Assembly (NCBI RefSeq): GCF_027922005.1
Contig: NZ_BSEV01000007.1
Span: forward strand, 124,001-188,000
From: Streptosporangium carneum
GTDB taxonomy: Bacteria > Actinomycetota > Actinomycetes > Streptosporangiales > Streptosporangiaceae
Direction: 5' to 3'
DNA: 64,000 nt
Shown: piece after piece, positions 1 through 8,649 of the stretch
How positions within the stretch are numbered: the first letter of the stretch is position 1
Layout: each line of letters begins with the position of its first letter
Position numbers and translations under genes: made by a program
Notes under the pieces: generated by a model
Databases searched by the model: none
What the model saw: the letters and a program-made list of their open reading frames with translations, nothing else
Told to the model about the DNA's origin: nothing

Positions 1-1145
1 CCGAGACCGGGCTTCCGCTTTTCGTCCTCGGCAGGGGGACCGACCCGCACAGCGAGCGCGGCGTCGACTGTCCCGGCGAGCTGCCGTCGGCCTCAGATCC
101 GGCGCTCGTCGAGCGCGCCAGGCGGGCCAAGGCCGCGCTCGGCGACCGGGTCTTCGTCCTGGGGCACCACTACCAGCGCGACGAGGTCATCCAGTTCGCC
201 GACGTGACCGGAGACTCCTTCAAGCTCGCCAAGGACGCGGCGGCCAGGCCTGACGCGGAGTACATCGTCTTCTGCGGCGTGCACTTCATGGCGGAGTCGG
301 CCGACATCCTCACCAACGACTCGCAGAAGGTCGTGCTGCCCGACCTCGCGGCCGGCTGCTCGATGGCGGACATGGCCACCTTCGACCAGGTGGAGGAGTG
401 CTGGGAGGCGCTGGAGGACGCCGGGATCGCCGAGGTGACGGTTCCGGTCACCTACATGAACTCCAGCGCCGACATCAAGGCGTTCTGCGGGCGCAACGGC
501 GGCGCGGTGTGCACCTCCTCCAACGCCAGGCGCGCCCTCGACTGGGCGTTCTCCCGCGGCGAGAAGGTGCTGTTCCTGCCCGACCAGCACCTGGGGCGCA
601 ACACCGCGGTGCTGGAGATGGGCCTGTCGCTCGACGACTGCGTCGTCTACAACCCGCACCGGCCGAACGGCGGGCTGACCGCGGAGCAGCTCGAGAACGC
701 CAAGATGATCCTGTGGAAGGGGCACTGCTCGGTCCACGGCCGTTTCACCGCCGGATGCGTCGACGAGGTGCGCGAGCGGATCCCCGGGGTCAACGTGCTG
801 GTCCACCCCGAGTGCAGGCACGAGGTGGTCACCAAGGCCGACTACGTGGGCTCGACCGAGTACATCATCAAGAAGCTGCAGGAGGCCCCCGCGGGCTCCT
901 CCTGGGCGGTGGGCACCGAGCTGAACCTGGTCAAGCGGCTGGGGCAGATGTTCCCCGACAAGAACGTGACCTTCCTCGACAAGACCGTCTGCTACTGCTC
1001 GACGATGAACCGGATCGACCTGCCGCACCTGGTGTGGGCGCTGGAGTCCCTCGCGGCGGGCCAGGTGGCCAACCAGATCACCGTGGACCCGGAGACCACC
1101 CGCTGGGCCAAGGTCGCCCTCGACCGGATGCTGGCCCTGCCCTGA
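1..1145 (+). CDS. nadA: quinolinate synthase NadA (5' end outside window)
   Basis: NadA condenses iminoaspartate with dihydroxyacetone phosphate to quinolinate, the [4Fe-4S]-dependent step of de novo NAD synthesis. The reading frame is open from base 3 to the TGA at 1143-1145 (about 380 residues), so the start lies upstream. Visible family motifs are GHHYQRDEVIQFADVTGDS near the start, then CGVHFMAESADIL, HPECRHEV and CYCSTMNRID, which carry the three cysteines expected to bind the cluster. Other conserved blocks are AGCSMADM and the WKGHCSVHGRF segment. No nadB or nadC is visible; if they are clustered they lie left of the window. A 30-bp tandem repeat follows. The identity is secure; only the true N-terminus is unknown. 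Confidence 0.96.
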   Translation, partial: ETGLPLFVLGRGTDPHSERGVDCPGELPSASDPALVERARRAKAALGDRVFVLGHHYQRDEVIQFADVTGDSFKLAKDAAARPDAEYIVFCGVHFMAESADILTNDSQKVVLPDLAAGCSMADMATFDQVEECWEALEDAGIAEVTVPVTYMNSSADIKAFCGRNGGAVCTSSNARRALDWAFSRGEKVLFLPDQHLGRNTAVLEMGLSLDDCVVYNPHRPNGGLTAEQLENAKMILWKGHCSVHGRFTAGCVDEVRERIPGVNVLVHPECRHEVVTKADYVGSTEYIIKKLQEAPAGSSWAVGTELNLVKRLGQMFPDKNVTFLDKTVCYCSTMNRIDLPHLVWALESLAAGQVANQITVDPETTRWAKVALDRMLALP

Positions 1146-1240
1146 CCGCCCGTCCGCTGACGGGATCCCGCGGAGCGCCCTGTCACGGAGTGCGCCCCCG
1201 GCGGCCGCCGGCCGCCGGGGGGAGCGCGGCGGCGGGGTCG

Positions 1241-1320
1241 TCCTCGTGGCGACCCGCGGACGCCCCGGCCTCCTCGTGGCGACCCGCGGACGCCCCGGTC
1301 TCCTCGTGGCGGCCGTCCCG
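1241..1320. repeat. 30-bp tandem repeat, about 2.6 copies
   Basis: The unit begins tcctcgtggcgacccgcgga and recurs at 1241, 1271 and, partly, 1301. It fills the gap between nadA and the convergent SIMPL gene. The two full copies differ at a single base. No function is evident. Confidence 0.85.
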
Positions 1321-1360
1321 TGAGCACGGCCGCCGGGCGCCCTCGTGAACGCGCGAGGGG

Positions 1361-2080
1361 TCAGCGAAGCCCGTAGACCACCCGGACGCTGACCGAGACG
1401 CTCTGCTGGCCCGGACTGATCGAGGCCTTGTCGGCCGCGATGCCGGCGCCGTACGCCATCGGCCTGGGCGGGGTCACGTTCTCCTCGGCGATCGTCACGA
1501 CCGGGCCGAGCTCCCGCCCCGCCAGCTTGGCGTACTGCTCAGCCCGGGACCTGGCGTCCTTGAACGCCACCTCGCGCGCGGCCCTGAGCACCTTGCGGCC
1601 GTCGGAGATCTCGAAGGAGACGCCGTTGAGTCGCACCTCCTCCCCCGCCTCGACCGCCGCCTCGATGACCTTGTCGGCGTTCTCCACGTCGCGCACGACC
1701 GCCTCGACGCCCTGGACGGCCCGGTAGCCGGAGACCTTGGGGTAGGTGTCGTACTCGGGGCCCAGGGCCAGCTCGTTCGTCCGCAGGTCCTTGGCGTCGA
1801 TCCCGGCCTTGAGCAGAGCCTTCGTCAACCTGGCCGCGGCCCTGCGGGCGTCGGCGAAGGCCTGTCCCGGGGTCGCGCGGCGCACCTCGACACCGGTGTT
1901 CAGGCGCATGATGTCCGGGGGCGAGGACAGGCTTCCCTCTCCCGTGACCGTCACCTGGGCTTGGCTTTCGTCCACTACCACCCTCGCAACGTCGGAGCCG
2001 GAGTCGGCGAACGCGGCCCCGCCGAACATCCCCATGGTGACGAACGCGGCCGCGGCCACGGTGTGAGACAACTTGATCAT
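1361..2080 (-). CDS. secreted SIMPL (DUF541) domain protein
   Basis: This 239-residue protein begins with a signal peptide (MIKLSHTVAAAAFVTMGMF, then an AFA-D cleavage-like site near residue 26), so it is exported. The rest is one SIMPL/DUF541 domain: a VTGEGSLSSPPDI strand near the start, conserved spacing to YRAVQGVEAVVRDVENADKVI, NGVSFEISDGRKVLRAAREVAFKDARSRAEQYAKLAG, and a terminal SVSVRVVYGL strand. The family is periplasmic or extracytoplasmic and linked to oxidative or envelope stress in proteobacteria; no enzymatic activity is established. The frame stays open upstream to 2578, but that extension is not protein-like and the ATG at 2080 directly precedes the signal peptide, so I start there. 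It is convergent with nadA. Confidence 0.88.
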   Translation of the reverse strand: MIKLSHTVAAAAFVTMGMFGGAAFADSGSDVARVVVDESQAQVTVTGEGSLSSPPDIMRLNTGVEVRRATPGQAFADARRAAARLTKALLKAGIDAKDLRTNELALGPEYDTYPKVSGYRAVQGVEAVVRDVENADKVIEAAVEAGEEVRLNGVSFEISDGRKVLRAAREVAFKDARSRAEQYAKLAGRELGPVVTIAEENVTPPRPMAYGAGIAADKASISPGQQSVSVSVRVVYGLR

Positions 2081-2148
2081 ATGCTCATGGCACCACGGCC
2101 TGGCGACGAGGCCGGGGAGGCCCGACGCGCCCTGCCGTGTCTTGAAGA

Positions 2149-2898
2149 TCAGATTACGGCGCGCTCCCGCCACCAGGCCAGCAGCCCCGCGTCGCCCTCG
2201 ACGGCGTAGTCGTCGGCGCTGCGCCTGCCCCACACGACCTGCAGCAGGTCGGCGGCCGTCGAGGTGCGGACGGTGACCGTCCCCGGCTGGAGGGAGCGCG
2301 CGTGGTGGAAGCGGTCGGGGTCGAGGGTGACCACCCATCCCGCGCCGGTGTCGGCCTGCAGGGAGATCGTCTCGCCCGCTCCCCTCAGCTCGGCCACGGG
2401 ACTCCAGCGCGCGTGGGGCAGGATGTCCAGGAACTCCTCGACCCCGTCCTCGGCCACGTCCTCGTCGACCGAGACCGGAACCCCCAGCGCGAGCTCGGCG
2501 TCGATCCGGTGGACCACGGTCTCGTGCAGCTGCCGCCGCGACCAGAACCGCACGTGCCTGTCGCCGCCCCAGGACCACATCGGCGCGTCGGGGTCGGCCG
2601 CCAGCAGCGCCTCAGGCAGCAGGGTCGCTCCCTCGGCCAGCCAGCCGGGACGGTCCTGCGCCCTGGCGGGCAGGCCCGTCTCCATGGTCTCGCGGTCGTA
2701 GCGCCGCTCCGCCAGGTCGCGCACCATCGCGGCGGCCCACCTGTGCACCCCGCCGGTGTGGGCGGTGAGCTCGGCCAGGTCCCAGCCGGGGCAGGTCCGC
2801 ACCTCGGTGGACATGTCACCGCCCGCGAGCGACTCCGCCATCCGGGTGATCTCCCGGCGGGTGGCCTCGGTGTGCTCCTCGTGGGTCCAGTCCCTCAT
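2149..2898 (-). CDS. maleylpyruvate isomerase / mycothiol-dependent-fold protein (DinB superfamily)
   Basis: This 249-residue protein has the TIGR03083-type architecture: an N-terminal four-helix DinB/MDMPI metal-binding domain (CPGWDLAELTAHTGGVHRW, where the first histidine is the usual ligand, and QLHETVVHRIDAELA with a further His/Asp set) and a C-terminal MDMPI_C domain around residues 155-245. The family includes mycothiol-dependent maleylpyruvate isomerase and mycothiol S-transferases, but most members have no known substrate. The start is 1 base downstream of the kinase stop codon, so the two are almost certainly co-transcribed and translationally coupled. No aromatic-degradation gene lies nearby, so isomerase activity should not be assumed. 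Confidence 0.85.
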   Translation of the reverse strand: MRDWTHEEHTEATRREITRMAESLAGGDMSTEVRTCPGWDLAELTAHTGGVHRWAAAMVRDLAERRYDRETMETGLPARAQDRPGWLAEGATLLPEALLAADPDAPMWSWGGDRHVRFWSRRQLHETVVHRIDAELALGVPVSVDEDVAEDGVEEFLDILPHARWSPVAELRGAGETISLQADTGAGWVVTLDPDRFHHARSLQPGTVTVRTSTAADLLQVVWGRRSADDYAVEGDAGLLAWWRERAVI

Positions 2899-2899
2899 C

Positions 2900-5299
2900 T
2901 CAGCCCTTTCGCGTGAAGCGCATGAACTGCTTCTCGTACTCCTTGGCGTTCGTGGTCGTGGCCAGGACCCGTTTCACCCGGCCCTCAAAGTCGATCACCA
3001 CTGCCTCGTAGCCGCTCCCCTTGCTCCGCCAGCCCACGATGTGCCGGTCGTCGTACCAGCCGATGAGCCGCTTGGTCGGGAACGGGACCCTGAACTGGGC
3101 GTCCGCGTCGGAGGCGGTCGACCAGATGCAGACCTCCTCGTCGTTCCCCTTGCAGTAGGTCATGATCAGTGTGCCCGAAGGGGAGACGTCGTCACCTTCG
3201 ACGGTGAGCGGGGTTCCCACGTCCAGCAGGGTCTGCAGCACGGTGCCCTGCAGGTCGTAGAAACGGATGCGCTGGGTCTTGCCGGTGAGCGCCCAGGTGC
3301 CGACCGCCCGGCCGTCCCCCCGCCAGAAGTAGCTCCACTTGCCCGCGTCCTTCTCCTTGACGCGGACGACCCTGACCTTCTTCTTGGCGATGTCGATGAC
3401 GGCGTAGCCGTACTCCTTGCTGGTGTCGCCGACCGCCTCGTACAGCGTCACCAGGCCCCGCCTGCCGTCGGGGGACCACTGGGGAAGGGTCGGGTAGACC
3501 GGCGCCTTGGTGGTCTTGATCTTGGTCACCGCGCCGGACCGCCGGTCGACGATCGAGACGACGGCGTAGCTGTTGGCGTCGTAGACCTTGTCCGTGGCCA
3601 GCGCGTGGGTGCCCGCGGCGTTCACCGTGTACTGGAAGTACTTGTCGTTCTTGGTGAAGGCGCCGCTGAGGCCGCGAACGTAGAGGGTCTTGTCCCAGTC
3701 GAGGCTGTAGGAGGTCAGCCTGATCGGGTCGTCGTCGCTCTCGTGGAGCGTGATCGAGGTGCCCGGCAGCTTGATCTTCCTCGACGCCTCGGGCGGGTCG
3801 GTGACCTCGGGGGGCGGCGAGGACACGGGATCGTCCGGCGTCCCCTGGTTGTTCGTCCCCTGGTTGTTGTCTCCCTGGCTGTTGGTCCCCTGGGTGCTGG
3901 TCGCGCCGGTGGCCACCACGCCGCCGGGCGTGCTGTTGCGCAGCGCCAGCGTGACCCCTCCGCCTCCCAGGAGGACGACCGCGAGCCCCGCGCCGACCGC
4001 GACCCAGACCCCGCGCCGGGACGACTTCCGTTCCCGCCCGTGCCCCTGGTACGGCGCGCCGCCCTGTCCCGGATACGGCGAGGCGCCCTGCCCCGGGTAG
4101 GGCGCCGGGGCCCCGTGGGACTGCGGGACGTGGGACTGCGGGACCCCCTGCTGCGGATAACCGGGCCCCTGCTGCTGGGGATGACCCGGTCCGCCCTGCG
4201 GGTAGCCGCGCCCGTACATGGTCTGCGAGGAGTAGCCCGCCTGCCCCGGCCCCGCGTCGTGGAAGTTCTGGGGACGTGTCCGCTCGGGGTAGCCGCCCTG
4301 CCCCGGCTGCCCGGGGCCGGGGTGGCCGCCTGGCCCCGTGTGCTCCAGGTGGGCGGTCTGGCCGTACCCGCTCGCCGGGAGGTACGGGTAGCCGCCGGGG
4401 CCGGGCCCCGTCTGCTGGGCGGCGGCGGCCGAGCCCTCGGCGAGAATGCCCTTGGGCGCGGTCGGCGTGGCGACGCCCGGCCCGCCGCCCGCGTGGCCGA
4501 GCAGCCGCAGCAGGGCCTCCCCCGCCGTGGGACGCAGGGTCGCGTCCTTCGACAGGCACTGGCCGACCAGTTCGCGCAGCGCCGGATCGGCGATCGCCCG
4601 CAGGTCGGGCTCCATGTTCATGATCCGGTTGAAGATCGCGGGCAGGCTGTCCGTGCCGAACGGCGGCTGCCCCGTGGCCGCGAAGACCATCGTGCAGCCC
4701 CAGGAGAACATGTCGGCGGGTGATCCCGCGTTCTCTCCGGCGAGCTGCTCGGGAGTCATGTAGGAGGGGGTGCCGATCGCCGTCGCGGTCAGCGTCGAGG
4801 TGCGGTCGAGCGCCTTGGCGATGCCGAAGTCGATCACACGGGGGCCGTCCGAGGCGAGCAGCACGTTCGAGGGCTTGAAGTCCCGGTGCACGATCCCCGC
4901 CTGGTGGATCGCCACGAGCGCGGTCACCGTGCCGATCGCCAGGCGGTGCAGGGCGGAGCCCTCTCGCGGTCCCTCCGTGGCCACGACCTCGGCCAGCGTC
5001 GGACCGTCGATGTACTCGCTGACGATGTACGGACGGTGCTGGTCGACGCCGGTGTCGATGACCGCGGCGGTGCAGAACGGCGCGACCCGCTGGGTCGTGC
5101 TGACCTCGCGGACGAAACGTTCCATCGCCTCCTCGTCCTGCGCGAGGTCTGCACGGAGCAGTTTGACCGCGACGCGGGCGCCTGTGGGCGAGACGCCGAG
5201 ATAGACCGTTCCCTGCCCGCCCTCGCCGAGCCGCGCGGTGAGCTTGTACTCCCGCACCCTCTCGGGATCCCCAGGCCGCAAGGACACAAGGTCCGGCAT
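2900..5299 (-). CDS. membrane-anchored serine/threonine protein kinase with extracytoplasmic propeller-like domain
   Basis: This is a 799-residue Hanks-type kinase. Residues 1-265 form the kinase domain: glycine loop LGEGGQGTVYLG (24-35), ATP-anchoring lysine in VAVK (K46), catalytic loop HRDFKPSN (D140) and DFG (157-159). Residues about 265-425 are a Gly/Pro/Gln/Tyr-rich juxtamembrane linker with PGQG-type repeats. One membrane segment lies near 429-452 (WVAVGAGLAVVLLGGGG). A Thr/Gln/Asn-rich spacer follows, and the last 270 residues read like repeated beta-blades (WSPDGRRGLVTLY, GDDVSPSGTLIMTY), probably a TolB/WD-like sensor outside the cell. The layout is that of PknB-type sensors but with a propeller instead of PASTA repeats. 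An inverted repeat lies just upstream (5337-5356). The target is unknown. Confidence 0.92.
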   Translation of the reverse strand: MPDLVSLRPGDPERVREYKLTARLGEGGQGTVYLGVSPTGARVAVKLLRADLAQDEEAMERFVREVSTTQRVAPFCTAAVIDTGVDQHRPYIVSEYIDGPTLAEVVATEGPREGSALHRLAIGTVTALVAIHQAGIVHRDFKPSNVLLASDGPRVIDFGIAKALDRTSTLTATAIGTPSYMTPEQLAGENAGSPADMFSWGCTMVFAATGQPPFGTDSLPAIFNRIMNMEPDLRAIADPALRELVGQCLSKDATLRPTAGEALLRLLGHAGGGPGVATPTAPKGILAEGSAAAAQQTGPGPGGYPYLPASGYGQTAHLEHTGPGGHPGPGQPGQGGYPERTRPQNFHDAGPGQAGYSSQTMYGRGYPQGGPGHPQQQGPGYPQQGVPQSHVPQSHGAPAPYPGQGASPYPGQGGAPYQGHGRERKSSRRGVWVAVGAGLAVVLLGGGGVTLALRNSTPGGVVATGATSTQGTNSQGDNNQGTNNQGTPDDPVSSPPPEVTDPPEASRKIKLPGTSITLHESDDDPIRLTSYSLDWDKTLYVRGLSGAFTKNDKYFQYTVNAAGTHALATDKVYDANSYAVVSIVDRRSGAVTKIKTTKAPVYPTLPQWSPDGRRGLVTLYEAVGDTSKEYGYAVIDIAKKKVRVVRVKEKDAGKWSYFWRGDGRAVGTWALTGKTQRIRFYDLQGTVLQTLLDVGTPLTVEGDDVSPSGTLIMTYCKGNDEEVCIWSTASDADAQFRVPFPTKRLIGWYDDRHIVGWRSKGSGYEAVVIDFEGRVKRVLATTTNAKEYEKQFMRFTRKG

Positions 5300-5336
5300 A
5301 CCCCTACCCCCCCTTTAGGGACTTTTTACGCTCCAT

Positions 5337-5356
5337 TGTGACGGCTAATAGTCACA
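5337..5356. promoter_or_regulatory. inverted repeat upstream of the kinase gene
   Basis: The arms TGTGAC and GTCACA are perfect inverted copies separated by 8 bases (ggctaata), 38 bases upstream of the kinase start. The spacing is too long for a classical CRP site (TGTGA-N6-TCACA). It could be an operator or a short stem; nothing here decides. Confidence 0.35.
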
Positions 5357-5423
5357 GCACGTGCATCAATCCATGAGACAGACGGGCCGAAAGGGGTTAT
5401 TGGGGTCATGTTCCGGGTGATCC

Positions 5424-6872
5424 TCAGTGGAGCCGGGTGAGCGTCCTGACCGCTTCGGCGACCGCCTCGGGGCGCTCGAGCTGCACCTCGTGCCCCGTGT
5501 CCGGCAGCGGGACGAGGCGGGCGCCCAGGAGTCCGGCGAGGGCCCGGTGGCACGGGTCCTCCCCTCCCGCGCTGAGGATGACGACCGGGATCTCGGGGAA
5601 GGGGCGGCTTCGGCGCAGCTCGTCGAGCTCGACGGCCATGTCGGGATAGGCGAGCCACTCGGCCAGCGCCGCCGCCAGGACCCGGCCTCTGCCGTACACC
5701 GGACGGGCGCGGTCGTGCGGGCCCATGACGAGACGGTGCGCGAGGGGCAGCGTCAGACCGGCGAGCGCGGTGGCGCCGAACGTCCCGCCCAGGGCGGGCA
5801 GGGCGCGCTGTACGGCCCGCACGAGCGCCGCCGACGGCCCGCCCCTGCCCCCGGCCTCCCGCTCACAGCTGGGATCGACCAGGACCAGGCCCGCGACCCG
5901 CCCCGGGTTCAGCCTGGCGAAGGCCTCGGCGTGCATGGCCGCGACCGAGTGCCCCACGACCACCGCCGACTCCGCGAGGGCGGCGATGCGCTCCGCCTCC
6001 TCACGCAGCGTCGGCGGGCCGAGGTGCCCCGAGCTGAGCCCCAGCCCGGGCCTGTCGAAGCGGATCACCCGGTGGTGTGCGGTCAGGCCCCCCGCGACCC
6101 GCTCCCAGTGGAACCACGCCCCGGCCATCCCCGCGCAGATCACCACCGGCGGCGCCCCCGCCCCCTCGACCAGCACGTGCGACTTCGGCGGGGCCGCCCG
6201 CGTCCTGTCACGCCACAGCGCGGTCGCGACCAGCAGGAGCCAGAACGCGACGACCCCGACCTGGAGACGCTGGGCGATCCCGACGGGCCCCCTGAGCCCG
6301 GTCGTGGCCGGCGCGGCGACGAGGGTCAGCGTCCACGCCGTCGTGACGGCCATGAGGACGGCCAGTACGGCTCCGCCGTGCGCCAGGAGCGGCCACCTGC
6401 GCCGCCGCAGCGCGCTCACCGGCAGCGCGAGGAGGCTGACGACCGCTCCCGCGAGCGCCAGGGAGCTGGTGACCGTGTGGATCCGGTGGGCGGCGGAGAC
6501 CCTGCCCGCCGCCTCGGCCGCCGCGCACGAGGGGTCGCTCAGCACGGCGCAGTCAAGCGGGAAGAAGCCTGCGTCCAGGACCGTCATCACGCCGAACAGG
6601 GCGAGGCCGAGCCAGCCCGCCGCACCGGCACGACCTGGCCGCTCGTCGGGCACGAGGGCGACTCCCACCAGGCAGGCGGCCCCGGCCAGCACGTCCGCGG
6701 CCCGTACCGGCCACGACCAGGGCTGGTCCGCCGCGGCCAGCTCGCTGACGTACGCCGTGTACCTGTCGATCCCGGGATTGAGGAACTGCAGCGGCGCCCA
6801 GGCGGCGTAACACAGTCCGGACAGCAGGAACGCGCCGGCGGCGACCAGGGTCGTCCTACGCCTGGAGAGCAC
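5424..6872 (-). CDS. fusion of DUF998-like membrane domain and alpha/beta hydrolase
   Basis: This 482-residue protein has two parts. Residues 1-220 carry about six hydrophobic segments resembling the DUF998 family (N-terminal LVAAGAFLLSGLCYAAW, PGIDRYTAYVSELAA, HRIHTVTSSLALAGAVVSLLALPV). Residues about 232-482 are an alpha/beta hydrolase with an oxyanion-type segment (PPVVICAGMAGAWFHWERVA), nucleophile elbow VVVGHSVAAMHAEAF, an Asp-containing VLVDPSCE strand and a terminal DTGHEVQLERPEAV block that supplies the histidine. The hydrolase part most likely faces one side of the membrane and acts on a lipid-like or hydrophobic ester. The GTG start is 3 bases downstream of the pspAB stop, making it the last gene of the phage-shock operon, a context that suggests membrane lipid work. 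Confidence 0.82.
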   Translation of the reverse strand: MLSRRRTTLVAAGAFLLSGLCYAAWAPLQFLNPGIDRYTAYVSELAAADQPWSWPVRAADVLAGAACLVGVALVPDERPGRAGAAGWLGLALFGVMTVLDAGFFPLDCAVLSDPSCAAAEAAGRVSAAHRIHTVTSSLALAGAVVSLLALPVSALRRRRWPLLAHGGAVLAVLMAVTTAWTLTLVAAPATTGLRGPVGIAQRLQVGVVAFWLLLVATALWRDRTRAAPPKSHVLVEGAGAPPVVICAGMAGAWFHWERVAGGLTAHHRVIRFDRPGLGLSSGHLGPPTLREEAERIAALAESAVVVGHSVAAMHAEAFARLNPGRVAGLVLVDPSCEREAGGRGGPSAALVRAVQRALPALGGTFGATALAGLTLPLAHRLVMGPHDRARPVYGRGRVLAAALAEWLAYPDMAVELDELRRSRPFPEIPVVILSAGGEDPCHRALAGLLGARLVPLPDTGHEVQLERPEAVAEAVRTLTRLH

Positions 6873-6875
6873 CGC

Positions 6876-7454
6876 TCACAGCCCGGGGGCGCCCCAGAGG
6901 GGGAACCAGCGGCCGAGGTCGGGCTCGATCGGCAGCTCCCCTTCGAGCGCGGCGCGCACCTGCAGCTCGAGCGCGTTGTCCCTGCGCTGGCCCGGCAGCG
7001 GCGCGAAGGGATAGAAGGTGCCCCTTTTGTAGAGGTACACCAGGGCGAGCCCGCGCGCCCCCGAGGAGTCGCCGGCGAAGGCCACCGTCGAGCAGAGCAG
7101 GGATGGGCCGAAGCCCGCGGCCTCGAGGGAGGAGTTGACGGCGTGCAGGTCGGTGACCAGGTCGCCCGGCTGGTCGGGCGCACGGCGCGCCACCAGCCAC
7201 GTGTAACCGTAGGAGTCCTTCGACTGCTCGACCGGCGGTCCTCCTCCGGCGGCGAGCAACTGGACGACGTCGCGCTCCAGCGTGGCGAACGCCCCGCCCT
7301 CGGCGGAGCGGAAGCAGACGGAGCCGACCCCCGACGGCTCGAGCCCGGTCGCGGCCTGCAGGGTCACCGCGGCGGACGGCAGCGCGAACAGCGCGTCGAG
7401 ATCGGGCTTGACGGGTTCGGTACGGCCGAGCAACGCGTCCCACCACCTGGCCAC
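6876..7454 (-). CDS. pspAB: PspA-associated protein PspAB
   Basis: A 192-residue cytoplasmic protein with no membrane segment, matching the actinobacterial PspAB family found beside pspA/htpX. The N-terminus MARWWDALLGRTEPVKPDLDALFALP and blocks such as SYGYTWLV and LCSTVAF, with a terminal PIEPDLGRWFPLWGAPGL, are characteristic as I remember the family. The biochemical role is unknown; it is assumed to work with PspA in envelope-stress sensing. The GTG start lies 4 bases after the htpX stop, within the run pspA-pspAA-htpX-pspAB-hydrolase. Confidence 0.85.
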   Translation of the reverse strand: MARWWDALLGRTEPVKPDLDALFALPSAAVTLQAATGLEPSGVGSVCFRSAEGGAFATLERDVVQLLAAGGGPPVEQSKDSYGYTWLVARRAPDQPGDLVTDLHAVNSSLEAAGFGPSLLCSTVAFAGDSSGARGLALVYLYKRGTFYPFAPLPGQRRDNALELQVRAALEGELPIEPDLGRWFPLWGAPGL

Positions 7455-7458
7455 CGCC

Positions 7459-8361
7459 TCACACTCCCTGTCCGAGCTGGGCGGAGATCCCCCTGAGCTG
7501 CTCGAGGCGACGCTCGAGCGGCGGGTGGGTGGCCAGCAGCGAGGTCAGCGCCGAACGGCCGGCGAGCGCCGGGGCGAAGAAGAACGCGTTGAACGGCTCG
7601 GCCTCGCGCAGGTCCCTGGTCGGGATGCGGGACATCTCGCCCGAGACCTTGACCAGCGCGCTGGCCAGCGCGGAGGGGCGCTGGGTCAGCAGCGCTCCCG
7701 CGCGGTCGGCGGCCAGCTCGCGGTAGCGCGACAGGGCACGGGTGAGGACGAAGCTGACCGCGTAGACCAGGATCGAGACCAGCATCACGATCAGGCCGAT
7801 CGGCGCCCCGTTCTGGTTGTCCCTGCGCCCGCCCAGGCCGCTGTAGAGCGCGACCCTGGTCATGAGCCCGGCGACGATGCCGAGGAACGACGCGACCGTC
7901 ATCACCGCGACGTCGCGGTGGGCGACGTGGGACATCTCGTGGGCCAGCACGCCCTCGAGCTCGGCGCGGTCCAGGCGGCGCATCAGCCCGGTGGTCGCGC
8001 AGACCACCGCGTTCTTCTGGTTGCGGCCTGTGGCGAACGCGTTCGGGACGTCCGAGTCGGCGATCGCCACACGCGGCTTGGGCATGTCGGCCATCGCGCA
8101 CAGGCGGTCGACCACACCGTGCAGCTCGGGGGCCTCCTGCGGGCTGACGACGCGCCCGTGCATCGCGAACAGCGCGATGCGATCGGACATGAAGTACTGC
8201 GCCAGAAGGGTGCCCGCGGCGACGAGCAGCACCACGACCGTCTGGACGCCCAGCGCGATCAGGGCGCCCACGAACACGACATACAGCAATCCCAGCAGGA
8301 ACATGGTCAGCACCATGCGGCTGGTCAGGCCCCGGTCCGGGGCGAACCGGGTGTGTGCCAT
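7459..8361 (-). CDS. htpX: zinc metalloprotease HtpX
   Basis: HtpX is an M48 integral-membrane protease that degrades misfolded membrane proteins. The 300-residue product has two N-terminal membrane segments (TMFLLGLLYVVFVGALIALGV and the following VVVLLVAAGTLLAQYF), the catalytic zinc motif AHEMSHV near residue 140, two more hydrophobic stretches (VMTVASFLGIVAGLM, LIVMLVSILVYAVSFVL), and the third zinc ligand in YRELAADRAGALL. The conserved NAFATGRNQKNAVVCATTGLM segment precedes the HEXXH, as in the family. It lies 9 bases after pspAA, inside the psp operon, consistent with joint membrane quality control. Confidence 0.96.
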   Translation of the reverse strand: MAHTRFAPDRGLTSRMVLTMFLLGLLYVVFVGALIALGVQTVVVLLVAAGTLLAQYFMSDRIALFAMHGRVVSPQEAPELHGVVDRLCAMADMPKPRVAIADSDVPNAFATGRNQKNAVVCATTGLMRRLDRAELEGVLAHEMSHVAHRDVAVMTVASFLGIVAGLMTRVALYSGLGGRRDNQNGAPIGLIVMLVSILVYAVSFVLTRALSRYRELAADRAGALLTQRPSALASALVKVSGEMSRIPTRDLREAEPFNAFFFAPALAGRSALTSLLATHPPLERRLEQLRGISAQLGQGV

Positions 8362-8370
8362 ATGCCCAAA

Positions 8371-8649
8371 CTATCCGGGAATCAGCCCCTCGTTGCCGAG
8401 CATCGCCCGCACTTCGTCCATGGAAGCGTCGGCCGGAGGCAAAATCAGCTCGGACGGCTCCAGGCTGTCGTCGGGCAGCGCCTTGCCGACGTGGCGGACC
8501 TTGTCGAGCAGGTCGTGCAACCTGCTCCTGAAGGTCTCCTCGTCCCCGGCCGCGATGGCCGCCTCCAGCTCGCCGTCGAGGGCGTTGAGGACGTCGAGGT
8601 CGGCCTCGGCGATCTCGATCTGCCCCTCGCCCATGATGCGCGCGATCAC
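8371..8649 (-). CDS. pspAA: PspA-associated protein PspAA
   Basis: A 92-residue acidic protein, MIARIMGEGQIEIAEADLDV at the start, matching the short PspAA family that follows pspA in actinobacteria. It begins with GTG that overlaps the pspA stop by 4 bases (GTGA), so translation is coupled. No membrane segment or catalytic motif is visible; it is thought to partner PspA. htpX follows after 9 bases. Confidence 0.88.
   Translation of the reverse strand: MIARIMGEGQIEIAEADLDVLNALDGELEAAIAAGDEETFRSRLHDLLDKVRHVGKALPDDSLEPSELILPPADASMDEVRAMLGNEGLIPG

Noticed and set aside
93..1028. Long minus-strand open frame across nadA
   Set aside because: It is the antisense frame of a G/C-rich gene, with Val/Leu/Gly/His/Arg bias and no domain; many similar antisense frames (for example opposite glnA, glnE and sucB) were dropped for the same reason.
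1361..2578. 405-residue version of the SIMPL protein
   Set aside because: The extra 165 N-terminal residues are Arg/Gly-rich antisense of the MDMPI gene and precede a clear signal peptide.
5337..5356. CRP-type operator TGTGA...TCACA
   Set aside because: The spacer between the pentamers is 10 rather than 6 bases, so it is recorded only as an inverted repeat.
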